Translations under genes and position numbers: made by a program
DNA from: Dehalococcoidia bacterium
Lineage (GTDB): Bacteria; Chloroflexota; Dehalococcoidia; Lucifugimonadales; SHYT01
Direction of reading: 5' to 3'
NCBI GenBank assembly: GCA_009693045.1
Contig: SHXZ01000007.1
Location: 1-64,000 of the forward strand
DNA: 64,000 nucleotides
The notes under the pieces: generated by a model
What the model was told of the DNA's origin: nothing
The model's input: only the letters and a program-made list of their open reading frames with translations
The model's database searches: none
Shown here: one piece after another, positions 29,917 to 38,441 of the stretch
Numbering within the stretch: position 1 is the first letter of the stretch
Layout: every line of letters begins with the position of its first letter

Positions 29917-30667
29917 CCAGCCACGCCCGCTGACCAGCCATCTTGAGGAGTTTCGGGGGCGGCTTCTGTGGTCGGTGATCGCGATCGTGGCCGGGGCCGT
30001 GCTGGGGGGTGTCTTCTACGAAGAGATCATCGCCGCGCTCATCCGGCCCGCCAGGGAGTACCTGTCGGTCACAGGCAAGCCCGTCTTCACGGAGGTCACC
30101 GAGCTGCTTGGCGTGGTGGTGCGGATCGCGGTGCTGTGCGGGCTGGTGGTGGCCTTTCCGGTGCTGGCGTACCAGATCATGCTGTTTGTGGCGCCCGCGC
30201 TGAACCCCCCTGAGCGGCGCCTGGCGCTGATGTTCGTACCGGTGGCCTCGCTGCTGTTCGCGGGAGGCGTGGCGTTCGCGTACTTTGTGCTGCTGCCGCC
30301 GTCGCTGCGGTTCCTGCTGACCTTCGGGCAGGAAGTGGCGACGCCGATGGTCCGCATTAGCAGCTACGTGAGCTTGGTGGTGACGCTGCTGTTCTGGATC
30401 GGCATCGTGTTTGAGACGCCGTTGCTGATGTTCCTGCTGGCGAAGCTGGGGATCGTGTCGCATCGGGGGTTCGCCCGCGCACAGCGATACATGGTGGTGG
30501 TGGCGTTTCTGCTGGGGGCGATCATTACGCCGACGTTTGACCCGCTGAACCAGATGCTGGTGGCGATGCCGCTGATCGTGCTGTACGAGGTGGGGATTGG
30601 CGTGGCGTGGCTGGCGCGGGCGCGGGAGAAGAAGGCGTCGCAGCCGGCGCAGGCCGCCGAGGGGTAG
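29909..30667 (+). CDS. tatC: Sec-independent protein translocase TatC
   Basis: Core twin-arginine receptor. 252 residues with six predicted membrane helices. The N-terminal cytoplasmic signature PLTSHLEEFRGRLLWSV carries the conserved Glu of the HLEEFR motif; FVAPALNPPERR and FETPLLMFLLAKLGIVS follow. The ATG (29909) overlaps the upstream tatA/B stop by eight bases, fixing the start. The C-terminus is Ala/Lys rich. A 53-residue TatA is encoded convergently just downstream, giving a complete Tat set. Confidence 0.95.
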   Translation: MPDQPRPLTSHLEEFRGRLLWSVIAIVAGAVLGGVFYEEIIAALIRPAREYLSVTGKPVFTEVTELLGVVVRIAVLCGLVVAFPVLAYQIMLFVAPALNPPERRLALMFVPVASLLFAGGVAFAYFVLLPPSLRFLLTFGQEVATPMVRISSYVSLVVTLLFWIGIVFETPLLMFLLAKLGIVSHRGFARAQRYMVVVAFLLGAIITPTFDPLNQMLVAMPLIVLYEVGIGVAWLARAREKKASQPAQAAEG

Positions 30668-30745
30668 GGGCTGATGGTCCGCCCTTCGCTTGAGGGCAGG
30701 CCCTAATAACTTAGTACCATCCTTCGCAGGGATGGTGGACAATCC

Positions 30746-30907
30746 TCAACTAGGCGGGGGCTGCTCATTGGGTTCGCCGCGAAAGCCGTGCTTGAAGGCG
30801 TGGACGGTCTTGCGGAGGGAGGAGGCGACGACGGGGAGGCGTCCGGCGCCGAAGATGAGGAGGATGACGAAGACGATGATGAGGATTTCCAGCCAGCCGA
30901 GGCGCAT
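30746..30907 (-). CDS. tatA: Short TatA-family protein (53 aa), convergent to tatC
   Basis: Reading the minus strand gives a 53-residue protein with a strong ribosome site (GGAGG, five bases, ATG at 30907). The N-terminus GWLEILIIVFVILLIFGAGRLP is a TatA transmembrane helix with the polar Glu near its start and the FGAGRLP hinge. The amphipathic helix VASSLRKTVHAFKHGFRGE follows. The very short tail resembles minimal TatA proteins. It is too short for most gene-calling cut-offs. It probably forms the translocation pore with TatC encoded 79 bases away on the other strand. Confidence 0.85.
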   Translation of the reverse strand: MRLGWLEILIIVFVILLIFGAGRLPVVASSLRKTVHAFKHGFRGEPNEQPPPS

Positions 30908-31479
30908 ACGAACCTCCACGTCGCAGGTCTATGATAGCAGACGGGGAACGATCCGCAGATTACACCAATTACAGGGATGAAGAGGCGCTGGTTCCCCGCC
31001 GTGTGCGTCTATCGAAGCCCTCCTTTCAAAGCTACCACGCCCTTCGACAGGCCCTTTGCTTCGCTCGAGGGCGCTTCGCGGCTCAGGGCGAACGGGGTTG
31101 TTAGGCGCTCTGAGGAAGGCGCGTGTGGCGGGAGCAGGACAGATTCCTGGACGTCGCCTTACTCTTCGCCGGAATCAAGGGGCACCGTGGTCGAGGAGTG
31201 CGATAGGACCTTCGCATTGGAACCACGCCCTTCGACAGGCTCAGGGCGAGCGGATTCTCACGCCGCCTGTCGCGCCGTGAAGCCGCGCGACGGGCGGCGT
31301 GACCATTGTTTTCGTTGCAACGGCAGTGGGGATTGAAGCGTGGACAGGGGGAGAAGGATTATTTGGACTTCTGCGTGACAAGACGCGGGTGTTGGCCGTG
31401 GATTTAGCGCCTCGTGGCCGGTGAGAGCAGTCCAGAACATGTGAGCGTTGCATCGCCGGGGGGAAGGGTGCTCTGCGGC
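30908..31479. repeat. Gene-free stretch with CCCTTCGACAGGCTCAGGGCGA repeats
   Basis: No gene seen. Copies of the family B element CGCCCTTCGACAGG...CAGGGCGA lie at about 31042-31092 (expanded form with TTTGCTTCGCTCGAGGGCG in the middle) and 31228-31255. ATCCGCAGATTACA near 30952 is a partial copy of the inverted repeat at 18531. Confidence 0.65.
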
Positions 31480-31509
31480 TTGACAGCGCGATTTCAGGCA
31501 GAATACACT
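31480..31509 (+). promoter_or_regulatory. Predicted promoter of rpsU
   Basis: TTGACA (31480-31485), 18-base spacer, TACACT (31504-31509), about 55 bases before the rpsU GTG. Consensus -35 and a fair -10. Confidence 0.6.
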
Positions 31510-31563
31510 ATCCAGGATGCCGCCGGAGATGTCGGCGTCCTTATGCTGTTAGGGGTGAGAACA

Positions 31564-31746
31564 GTGTCGGAAGTCAGTTTGATGGAGGGCGAGACCTTTG
31601 AGAGCCTGCTGAAGCGGTTCAACCGCAAGGTGCAGCAGGAAGGGATCCTCTCGCGGGCTCGCCGCCACGAGCATTTTGAGCCTCCGAGCGTGCGGCGGAA
31701 GAAGAAGGAAGCCGCAAAGCGCCGCAAGAGCCGAAAGAACGCTTAG
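31564..31746 (+). CDS. rpsU: 30S ribosomal protein S21
   Basis: Small-subunit protein, 60 residues, normal length. Family pattern MEGETFESLLKRFNRKVQQEG, then LSRARRHEHFEPPSVRRKKKEAAKRRK is unmistakable. The start is taken as GTG at 31564 (SEVSLMEGE) with AGGGGTGA about six bases upstream; the frame extends to 31414 but a promoter lies within that extension. It is followed after 14 bases by yqeY, the usual rpsU-yqeY pairing. Confidence 0.93.
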   Translation: MSEVSLMEGETFESLLKRFNRKVQQEGILSRARRHEHFEPPSVRRKKKEAAKRRKSRKNA

Positions 31747-31760
31747 GCGCGGAGCTTAGG

Positions 31761-32219
31761 ATGGCGCTGCTGGACAAGCTGGACGCGGATCTGAAAGAGG
31801 CCATGCGGCAACAAGATGTTGTTCGCCGCGAGACGTTGCGGCTTGTTCGAACCGCCATTCGGTATGAAGAGATCGGGAAGGCCACGCCGCTGACGGAGGA
31901 GGATCTGAACGCCGTCCTCCAGAAGCAGGCGAAGCAGCGCCGCGACAGTATCACCGAGTTCCGGAAGGGCAACCGCGCGGACCTGGTGCAGCGCGAAGAG
32001 GCGGAGTTGGCGATCATCACTGCCTATCTTCCGCAGCAGATGGGCCGGGACGCGATTGCTGACATAGCGCGTGCGGTGGCGCAGGAAGTGGGGGCGCGCG
32101 GGCCGGGCGACAAAGGCAAGGTGATGGGCCGGCTGATGCCGCAGGTGCGCGGGAAGGCGGACGGCGGGCTGGTGAATACGGTGGTGACGGAGCTGCTGGA
32201 CGCGTTGGCGAAGGGGTAA
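31761..32219 (+). CDS. yqeY: GatB/YqeY domain protein
   Basis: 152 residues, GatB-tail (YqeY) family with tRNA-amidotransferase-like helical domains. Signature stretches: LLDKLDADLKEAMRQQDVVRRETLRLVRTAI, QAKQRRDSITEF, EEAELAIITAYLPQQM, and the C-terminal GRLMPQVRGKADGGLVN. Exact role is unsettled; it lies next to rpsU in many bacteria and is thought to act in tRNA or translation quality control. GGAG precedes the ATG. Downstream lies a 308-base repeat-bearing spacer. Confidence 0.92.
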   Translation: MALLDKLDADLKEAMRQQDVVRRETLRLVRTAIRYEEIGKATPLTEEDLNAVLQKQAKQRRDSITEFRKGNRADLVQREEAELAIITAYLPQQMGRDAIADIARAVAQEVGARGPGDKGKVMGRLMPQVRGKADGGLVNTVVTELLDALAKG

Positions 32220-32527
32220 GCGCGACCCTCTCCTAAGGGGGGAGGGTATTTTTGTGTCCGACATGGAAGAGCGCAGTTGCGTTTACGACCGCTTCGGGCG
32301 AGAGAGGTTTCACCCCCATTCCTTCGCTTCACTTAGGACAGGCTCCGACCTTCCCCCATCAAGGGGAAGGGATAGGAATGGAACGTTTCCCGTTGATGGG
32401 GGGAAGGGTTGCACCGGTGCGAGCTTCATTTCTGAGAAGAGATGGGGTCCTACTGACGAGAAAGATTACGTGGCATGTTGGGTGCTGGACTCTCGCTGCG
32501 AGTCGTAGAAATACGGTGAGGTAAGCG
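32220..32527. repeat. yqeY-purQ spacer with two family A hairpins
   Basis: Hairpins at about 32222-32248 (ACCCTCTCCTAAGGGGGGAGGG, which follows the yqeY stop) and 32338-32371 (ACCTTCCCCCATCAAGGGGAAGG). The element TTCGCTTCACTTAGGACAGG lies between them. No gene seen. Confidence 0.65.
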
Positions 32528-33232
32528 ATGCGGTTTGGCGTTGTGGTGTACCCTGGGACGTGGAGCGACCAAGATTGCGCGCACGCGCTGCGGGACGTGC
32601 TGGAGCAGGACGTGGAGATGCTGTGGCACAAGGACCGGGATCTCTCGCGGGTTGACTGCGTGATCGTGCCGGGCGGGTTCTCGTACGGCGACTACCTGCG
32701 GACGGGGGCCATCGCGCGGCTCTCTCCGGTGACGGAGGCGATCCGGGAGTTCGCGGCTAACGGTCGCCCGGTCATCGGCATCTGCAACGGGTTCCAGATC
32801 CTTTGTGAGGCGGGGCTGCTCCCCGGCGCGCTGTTGCGGAACGAGTGCCTGGAGTTCCGGTGCCAGTGGGTAAATCTCCGCGTTGATAACGCGCAGACGC
32901 CGTTCACGAACGCGGCCGCGCCTGGGCAGGTGCTGCGCATCCCGATCTCGCACGGTGAGGGGCGGTATTGGGCGCCACCGGAGGTGCTGGCGGAGCTGGA
33001 GCTGAACCGGCAGGTAGCGTTCCGGTACTGCGACGCACAGGGGCGCGTGACGCCTGAGGACAACCCGAACGGGTCGCTGAACAACATCGCCGGCGTAGTG
33101 AATCGTCAGGGGAACGTGCTGGGGATGATGCCGCACCCGGAGCGGGCGGTGGAGGGGATCCTGGGCGGCACGGACGGGTTGCCGGTGTTCTTTTCCATGC
33201 TGCGCTCCGTCGTCCCGACGCTGGGGCGATAG
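32528..33232 (+). CDS. purQ: Phosphoribosylformylglycinamidine synthase subunit PurQ (glutaminase)
   Basis: Class I glutamine amidotransferase supplying ammonia to PurL in de novo purine synthesis. 234 residues: VIVPGGFSYGDYLRTGAIAR, the nucleophile Cys in GICNGFQILCEAGLLPGALL, FRCQWVNLRV, PISHGEGRYW and the catalytic His/Glu in MPHPERAVE. GGTGAGGTAAGCG precedes the ATG. PurS and PurL are not in this window, so the complex genes are not clustered here. The EamA transporter gene starts six bases after the stop. Confidence 0.96.
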   Translation: MRFGVVVYPGTWSDQDCAHALRDVLEQDVEMLWHKDRDLSRVDCVIVPGGFSYGDYLRTGAIARLSPVTEAIREFAANGRPVIGICNGFQILCEAGLLPGALLRNECLEFRCQWVNLRVDNAQTPFTNAAAPGQVLRIPISHGEGRYWAPPEVLAELELNRQVAFRYCDAQGRVTPEDNPNGSLNNIAGVVNRQGNVLGMMPHPERAVEGILGGTDGLPVFFSMLRSVVPTLGR

Positions 33233-33238
33233 CGACGC

Positions 33239-34177
33239 ATGGTTATTGTCCTCTCTGTACTGGCCGCGGTCGTGTTTGGGGCCGCGTCGGTCTTTGTGCG
33301 CATAAGCACGCGGCACCTGAACGCGTCCAAGGTGGCGGTGGTCTCGTTGCTGGCCGGGTTGGCGCTGTTTGCGCCCATCACGCTGGGCTTGCAGTGGTCG
33401 GTGCTGTCGGGCCTGGGCCTGCGGACGTTCGGGTGGCTGGCGTTTGTGGGGGCGCTGCAATTCGCCGTCGGCAGGCAGCTCAACTACACGGGCGTGCAGC
33501 TGGCGGGGGTGAGCCGCGCGACGCCGTTCTTTGGGACGGTGCCGGTGTTCGCTTCTATCCTGGCGGTCAGTCTGACTGACGAGCACGTTGGCGCAGCGCT
33601 TGGCGTTGGGATAGGGGCGGTGGTGGCGGGGTCGCTGCTGGTGGCGCGCGCGGGCGCATCGGCTGCGACGCCACGAGCGTCAGGGAGCGGGGCCGGGCCT
33701 GGCGCGGCGCTTGGGGTGGCGAGCGCGACCGCTCGACGGCGGGTGTTGCTGGGCATGGGCGCGGCGCTGCTCGCTTCGGCGTGCTACGGGAGCATCCAGT
33801 TCCTGGGACGGCAGGTGGTGGGCGACGTGCCGCCGCTGACGGCGATGACGGTTGCCCTGGCTGCGGGGACGGTGGCGACGCTGCTCGTGGGTGCGCCCCT
33901 TGGCCTGACGCGGCGGCAAGAGGCGCCGGCGTCGGCGTACGGGATGGCGGTGCTGGCGGGGGTGGCGTCGGCGGTGGGCGTGCTGTGCATGTTCCTGGCG
34001 CTGGAGCGCGGTGCGGTAGTGAAGGTGTCGCCGGTGGTGGCGCTCAACCCGCTGGTGTCGGTGGTGCTGGGGCAGGTGTTCATCCGGCACCTGGAGCGGC
34101 TGAGCTGGCTGCTGGCGGTCGGGATCGTGGTGATGGTGGGCGGGGTGGTGGTGGTGACGCTGAGCGCGGGCGGGTAG
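33239..34177 (+). CDS. EamA/DMT-family transporter
   Basis: 312 residues with about ten hydrophobic helices in two repeated five-helix halves, the drug/metabolite transporter pattern. Features include LNYTGVQLAGVSRATPFFGTVPVF in the first half and LALERGAVVKVSPVVALNPLVSVVLGQVFI, the EamA signature, in the second. The halves are joined by a Gly/Ala-rich loop. The start is six bases after purQ, so it is probably co-transcribed. The substrate is unknown. Confidence 0.85.
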   Translation: MVIVLSVLAAVVFGAASVFVRISTRHLNASKVAVVSLLAGLALFAPITLGLQWSVLSGLGLRTFGWLAFVGALQFAVGRQLNYTGVQLAGVSRATPFFGTVPVFASILAVSLTDEHVGAALGVGIGAVVAGSLLVARAGASAATPRASGSGAGPGAALGVASATARRRVLLGMGAALLASACYGSIQFLGRQVVGDVPPLTAMTVALAAGTVATLLVGAPLGLTRRQEAPASAYGMAVLAGVASAVGVLCMFLALERGAVVKVSPVVALNPLVSVVLGQVFIRHLERLSWLLAVGIVVMVGGVVVVTLSAGG

Positions 34178-34263
34178 GTTTTACCCCTCTATGTTCTTTC
34201 CGACGCGTTTTCGCCTAGCAGCCTTGGCTGGAACCTGCTAGCCGTCCCATTCCCCCCGCACAG

Positions 34264-34482
34264 ATGCACGCAAAAGTTGCGTGGCTTGAAGACCAGCTCC
34301 GTAAGATACAGGTTGAGCGTGACGTTGTGTTAACTGCCTTGAAACGCGAGACTGAGCGCGCTGACCGCCTGGCACGAACCCTCGCAGCTGCATCTTTAGA
34401 CCATCCAACGCGACCTTACGAATGGGACGAAGATTCGCTTCCATTTCAAGACCCTGAATGGCCGGCACCTTCCGACTCCTAG
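34264..34482 (+). CDS. Small coiled-coil hypothetical protein or remnant
   Basis: 72 residues: an N-terminal coiled coil (VAWLEDQLRKIQVERDVVLTALKRETERADRL) and an acidic Pro-rich tail. No clear ribosome site. The pattern resembles the C-terminal dimerisation tail of DNA-binding proteins, so it may be a remnant. Composition is AT-richer than the flanking genes. The rest of 34178-34830 holds no gene that I can support; a small hairpin CTAGCAG / CTGCTAG lies at 34215-34241. Confidence 0.35.
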   Translation: MHAKVAWLEDQLRKIQVERDVVLTALKRETERADRLARTLAAASLDHPTRPYEWDEDSLPFQDPEWPAPSDS

Positions 34483-34832
34483 AATGGCGCACCCTTACTT
34501 TCACAGGCTTTGTGCGCTTGTCTTCGCCACAACATCGCAAACCAAAGCAGATGCGGCAGAAGTTACACTTGTGTACCTTGTACGGGCCTTTTGTATGTAT
34601 CACTTCTCCATCTCCTTTCTCTGGCAGCTCACCCTTTATTGGTGCAATCGGACTCGTCGGGCGAAGGCTCCTTTGATAAAAGCCTGTACCATGTGGGCAT
34701 ATCCCCAGACGCCCCGGCCCTGCATCCGCGGACGACTGCCTGGCGGCGCGAACGGGGCAGAGTCATGGTGACAGGCGAAGGGCAGTGTTAGCGGGTGAAC
34801 TGGTCGGAGGGCTTACGGGCTGCGGATATTGG

Positions 34833-34838
34833 TATAAT
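34833..34838 (+). promoter_or_regulatory. Predicted -10 element for htpX
   Basis: TATAAT 47 bases before the htpX start; no convincing -35 hexamer. Confidence 0.35.
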
Positions 34839-34885
34839 AGATGTGCGGGGGTCTGTGAGCAGGCTCCGAGTGAGGTGCACTGCGT

Positions 34886-35803
34886 ATGGTGATGCGAAGC
34901 AGGGTGTCCAGGAGAGACTGGGGCTTGACCTGGCGCATGTGGTTTGTCATGGCCATGCTCGCGGTGGTCTACCTGGCGTTCGTGGCGATCCTGAGCGGGC
35001 TGGGGGTGCCGTGGATCGGGGTGGGGATCGTCGCGGGGATCATGCTGTTCGTGCAGTTCTTCTTCTCGGATCGGCTGGTGCTGTGGTCCATGGGCGCGAA
35101 GGTGGTGACGCCGGAGCAGGAGCCGAAGCTGCACGCGATGGTGGACCGGCTGGTGGAGCAGGCGGGTATGCGGAAGCCGAAGGTGGCTGTCGCCAACTCT
35201 GAGGTGCCGAACGCGTTCGCGACGGGCCGAGGGCCGCGGAACGCCGTCATCTGTGTGACGACGGGCATACGGCGGCGGCTGACGGACGAGGAGCTGGAGG
35301 GGGTGCTGGGGCACGAGCTGACGCACGTGGTGAACCGGGACGTGCTGGTGATCACGCTGGCGAGTTTCTTTGCCACGGTGGCGGCGATGCTGATGCAGAT
35401 GCTGTTCTGGATGGGGCTGTTCGGCGGGATGGGCCGGAGCCGCGACCGCGAGGGCGGCGGCGGCGGCGCGATCATGATCGCCTATGTCGCCTCGGTGGCG
35501 GTGTACTTCATTGCGAACCTGCTCATCCTGGCGCTGTCGCGGTACCGGGAGTACGCGGCGGACCGGGGCGGCGCGATTCTGACGGGCGCGCCGTCGCGGC
35601 TGGCGTCGGCGCTGGAGAAGATCAGCGGGGCCATCGCGCGGATCCCGACGGAGGACCTGCGGAAGGTGGAGGGCGCGAACGCGTTCTTCATCGTCTCGGC
35701 TCTGAAGGGCGATTCGCTGGCCGGGCTGTTCTCGTCTCACCCGCCCGTTCACAAGCGGGTGGAGCGGCTTCGCAAGCTGGAGCGCGAGCTGGAGGGGTTC
35801 TAG
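34886..35803 (+). CDS. htpX: HtpX-type membrane zinc metalloprotease
   Basis: M48 family protease that degrades misfolded membrane proteins. 305 residues: two N-terminal membrane helices (WFVMAMLAVVYLAFVAIL, VGIVAGIMLFVQFFF), PNAFATGRGPRNAVICVTTG, the zinc site GHELTHV (about residues 141-147) with a downstream Glu in YREYAADRGG, and another helical pair between. The C-terminal SSHPPVHKRVERLRKLE is typical. pspAB follows with no gap, a pairing known from archaea and some bacteria. Confidence 0.94.
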   Translation: MVMRSRVSRRDWGLTWRMWFVMAMLAVVYLAFVAILSGLGVPWIGVGIVAGIMLFVQFFFSDRLVLWSMGAKVVTPEQEPKLHAMVDRLVEQAGMRKPKVAVANSEVPNAFATGRGPRNAVICVTTGIRRRLTDEELEGVLGHELTHVVNRDVLVITLASFFATVAAMLMQMLFWMGLFGGMGRSRDREGGGGGAIMIAYVASVAVYFIANLLILALSRYREYAADRGGAILTGAPSRLASALEKISGAIARIPTEDLRKVEGANAFFIVSALKGDSLAGLFSSHPPVHKRVERLRKLERELEGF

Positions 35804-36388
35804 GTGTGGCCTTTCCGCGGAGGCGGGAACGGGGCTGCATCTGGGATCGCTGACCGGCTGGGCACGCTGGCGACGGCGTTGCCCGCGCTCACGGAGCAGT
35901 TGGATCTCCACCACCAGGGGACGGCGGGCGTATGCCTGCGCCCTGGCTCTATGAACCGACGCAAGAAGGACGGGGCGCTGACGCTGGCGGACGTGGAGTT
36001 GTGGGTGACGGACGCGCTGGTGTGGGGGGGCGAGGGGGCGGGGGCGTCGTTCAGGACGGCGCAGGACTCGTACGGGTACCTGTGGGTCGTGATGAAGAGC
36101 CCCGACTTTGCGGGGCTGGTGTCGGCGGCGGGCAAAGTGGCGGAGGCGGCGGGGAGGAAGGGGTGGCGGGACCGCCTGGTGGTGGCGATGTTCCCGTTCA
36201 AGCACGGGCAACAGGCGGCCTTCTGGATTTTCAGCTTTCCCAGCGCGCGGTTCTATCCGTTTGCGCCCCTGGAGGAGCCGCAGCGCGACAACCGCCTTGA
36301 GCTGCACATGGCGAAGACGATGGAGAAGGCGCTGCCTGTGGACCAAGTCCTGGAGCGCTGGAAGGGGTTGTGGGGGGTGCCGGTGTAG
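35804..36388 (+). CDS. PspAB-like protein (PspA-associated, HtpX partner)
   Basis: 194 residues starting with GTG directly after the htpX stop. The sequence (TLATALPALTEQLDLHHQGTAGVCLRP, LVVAMFPFKHGQQAAFWIFSFPSARFYPF and a C-terminal MEKALPVDQVLERWKGLWG) fits the PspAB family that is encoded beside HtpX. Cytoplasmic, no signal peptide. A membrane-stress role with HtpX is inferred from family and coupling. Family assignment rests on recall of the overall pattern and gene context, so it is moderate. Confidence 0.6.
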   Translation: MWPFRGGGNGAASGIADRLGTLATALPALTEQLDLHHQGTAGVCLRPGSMNRRKKDGALTLADVELWVTDALVWGGEGAGASFRTAQDSYGYLWVVMKSPDFAGLVSAAGKVAEAAGRKGWRDRLVVAMFPFKHGQQAAFWIFSFPSARFYPFAPLEEPQRDNRLELHMAKTMEKALPVDQVLERWKGLWGVPV

Positions 36389-36412
36389 GGGTGGCCCGAT
36401 ATCTTTTGATAT

Positions 36413-36480
36413 GGGGAACCCTCTTTTACAAGAGGGTTCCCCGCACCCCCCCAAGAAAATTTTGGCACTGGTTCTTTAGA
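36413..36480. repeat. Family C palindrome downstream of pspAB
   Basis: GGGGAACCCTCTT (36413-36425) pairs perfectly with AAGAGGGTTCCCC (36430-36442) over four bases, followed by a C-rich run and AAGAAAATTTTGGCA. A second copy with the same layout lies at 42735-42800. Not T-tailed, so a doubtful terminator. The remaining part of 36389-36751 shows no gene; TAGAAT at 36694-36699 may be a -10 element for the next gene. Confidence 0.75.
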
Positions 36481-36751
36481 CAGGAAAGGTATGCCTTAGT
36501 ATCGGTGAGGTTGTCGGATCACCCCAAGAGGGCACGAATCCGGCGGTTGGAGTCGAAGGGCAAACGGGGTTAGAAGCACAGTACCCAATAGCACCTTGTT
36601 CTTTACCGCAGCCTGAAGTCTGCGGCACCGACCCTCGAGTAACGGGCAAGGAGGAGTCCCAGAGATTTCATATGTTTTGGTTGGGCAATGTATTAGAATA
36701 GTCTCAACGCCGCCGGCGCACGCCGGAACGGCTCGTCAGGAGAATCTTGCT

Positions 36752-37348
36752 ATGACCGCCGCCTTTCTTGTCGCGCCTCTAACCGTCCTCTTTAGCGCCA
36801 TCGGCCTCACGTTCTTGTTCAAGACGTACCTGGAGAACCTGGTTTCCGGGTTCATCATCCGGCGAGCCGGGGACATCCGGCCGGGGACGAGGGTGAAGCT
36901 GCTGATCTCGCCGCAGGTGGTCAAGGGCGACGTGGTGAGCGTTGGCCCGGTACGGACGACGCTGATTGAGGTGGGGGACGGGGAGCACCTGCCGAGCATC
37001 CAGACGGGCCGGTTTGTGAAGATTCCGAACACGATGCTGGTGAGCGGGGCGATTATTTTGTATCGGGACACGATGGTGGACGAGGTGATCGCGGAGGTGA
37101 AGCTGGGTGGGGTGACGGTGGAGGACGCGATCAGGACGATGCGGAAGGCGATTGAGGAGGTGGGCCACACGCCGCTGGACGTGGGGATTTATCAGAAGTC
37201 GGAGCGGTTGGTCGTGCACGGGGTGTTTGAGGTAAAGACGAGGACGGCGTCTGACGAGCGAGGGAAGGTGCTGAAGCGGTTTTTGGAGTCGGTGCCGGTT
37301 GCGGCGACCGCTGCGCCGGTGGCGAATGGCGTCAACGGCGTGGGTTAG
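36752..37348 (+). CDS. Small MscS-like mechanosensitive channel-domain protein
   Basis: 198 residues. A single N-terminal hydrophobic helix (FLVAPLTVLFSAIGLTFLFK) leads into the MscS beta domain: NLVSGFIIRRAGDIRPGTRVKL, a KGDVVSVGPVRTTLIEVGDGE strand pair and FVKIPNTML, matching the IPN motif of MscS. It lacks the multi-helix N-terminal part, as do some short MscS homologues. AGGAG nine bases before the ATG supports this start. Role in osmotic release is inferred from family only. Confidence 0.75.
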   Translation: MTAAFLVAPLTVLFSAIGLTFLFKTYLENLVSGFIIRRAGDIRPGTRVKLLISPQVVKGDVVSVGPVRTTLIEVGDGEHLPSIQTGRFVKIPNTMLVSGAIILYRDTMVDEVIAEVKLGGVTVEDAIRTMRKAIEEVGHTPLDVGIYQKSERLVVHGVFEVKTRTASDERGKVLKRFLESVPVAATAAPVANGVNGVG

Positions 37349-37740
37349 GCGGGGCTCTGCCATTTCTGCGAGAACGTGCCGCCATTGATCTACGCCTCAC
37401 CTCCACCGCTCTCCACGCCACTCTGAGCGCTGCGAAGAATCACCACCGACCCGTGGGCGGGTGACGATACGTGGGGAGATTCCTCGGTCGCTTGGCTCCC
37501 TCAGAATGGCATGGTTGCGGCGTCGCCGCCTTGACCAATGGTGGGTGTTATAGCGCCAATGTTGCTCACTGAGGAGCGGCGCAGGGCCGCCCCTTTCTGT
37601 TTTTGGTGCGCCGGGCGGGAGCAGCGGGTGGCAGGGTGCGAAACGGAGGAGTGAGGCATGCCTTGCCCCTCCGTGTGCCGGTAGGCGCGGGACGGACAGG
37701 GCACGTGTGGTCGGAGGCACTTGGGCCGACGTCCGGCTCG
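37349..37740. repeat. Gene-free stretch with GATTCCTCGGTCGCT repeat
   Basis: GGAGATTCCTCGGTCGCTTGGC and TCCCTCAGAATGGC at about 37479-37514 is a family D copy (others at about 46139, 52909 and 58822). GAGGCATGCCTTGCCCCTCC at about 37652 resembles the palindrome in the RlmD-Maf gene. No gene seen. Confidence 0.65.
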
Positions 37741-37770
37741 TTGTGGCGGGTGGGGGGAGTTCGATATACT
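37741..37770 (+). promoter_or_regulatory. Predicted promoter of ccmE
   Basis: TTGTGG (37741-37746), 18-base spacer, TATACT (37765-37770), about 58 bases before the ccmE ATG. Confidence 0.45.
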
Positions 37771-37828
37771 GGACCAGACGTGTTTGTGAGAAAAGATGCA
37801 CGTCACGAGGAAGGCGTAGGAGCAGGGT

Positions 37829-38284
37829 ATGAGCGAGGTCACGCCGGTGGAGCGGCGGCAAGCGGCTCTGGAATCTGAGGGGGGCATTGCGCGGTTCCGG
37901 GGGCGGCTGTTCATCGGGGGGGCGCTGCTGGTGGGGGCGCTGGTGTACTTTTCGTACACGGCGTTCCAGGGCTCGACGGTGTACTACTACACGGTGGGCG
38001 AGCTTGGGGCGCAACAGGCGTCGCTGACCGGGAAGCCGGTGCGGGTGAGCGGGAGGCTGGTGGCGGCGAGCTTCAGCCGGGAGCCGGGGAGCACGCTAGC
38101 GCGCTTTTCGGTGACGGACGGCCAGAAGACGCTGCCCGCGGAGTACCAGGGCGTGGTGCCGGACCTGTTCTTCAACGAGCATTCGGACATTGTGCTGCAG
38201 GGGACGTATCATCAGGATGGTGTGTTCCACACGGAGAACGTGATCGTGAAGTGCCCGTCTAAGTACGTGGCGGCGGTGGAGTAG
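37829..38284 (+). CDS. ccmE: Cytochrome c maturation heme chaperone CcmE (CxxxY type)
   Basis: 151 residues: one N-terminal membrane anchor (LFIGGALLVGALVYFSYTAF), then the CcmE OB fold (YYYTVGELGA, KPVRVSGRLVAASF, LPAEYQGVVPDLFFNEHSDIVLQGTY) outside the membrane. CcmE of proteobacteria binds heme through His in HxxxY. Here the site is KCPSKY, Cys142-x3-Tyr146, as in archaeal and some bacterial CcmE proteins. No other ccm gene is adjacent. A ribosome site (GGAGCAGGGT) precedes the ATG. Confidence 0.88.
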   Translation: MSEVTPVERRQAALESEGGIARFRGRLFIGGALLVGALVYFSYTAFQGSTVYYYTVGELGAQQASLTGKPVRVSGRLVAASFSREPGSTLARFSVTDGQKTLPAEYQGVVPDLFFNEHSDIVLQGTYHQDGVFHTENVIVKCPSKYVAAVE

Positions 38285-38441
38285 CGTCCTGAGTCAGGGG
38301 ACCGCTGTATGTAGGGACCTTGCCCTTCGCCAAGCCAGGGCGAACTGACGACGCTTGTCCTCGTTCGTGGTGAGCCTGTCGAACCACCGAGGCGGCGCTA
38401 GGGCCACCGCGAGTTCTTCAATGAACTTCTAAACCAGGACA
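38285..38441. repeat. Family B elements between ccmE and the zf-HC2 gene
   Basis: TGCCCTTCGCCAAGCCAGGG (from about 38320) and CGTTCGTGGTGAGCCTGTCG (from about 38362) are two inverted copies of the CTTCGACAAGCTCAGG-type repeat. Confidence 0.6.
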
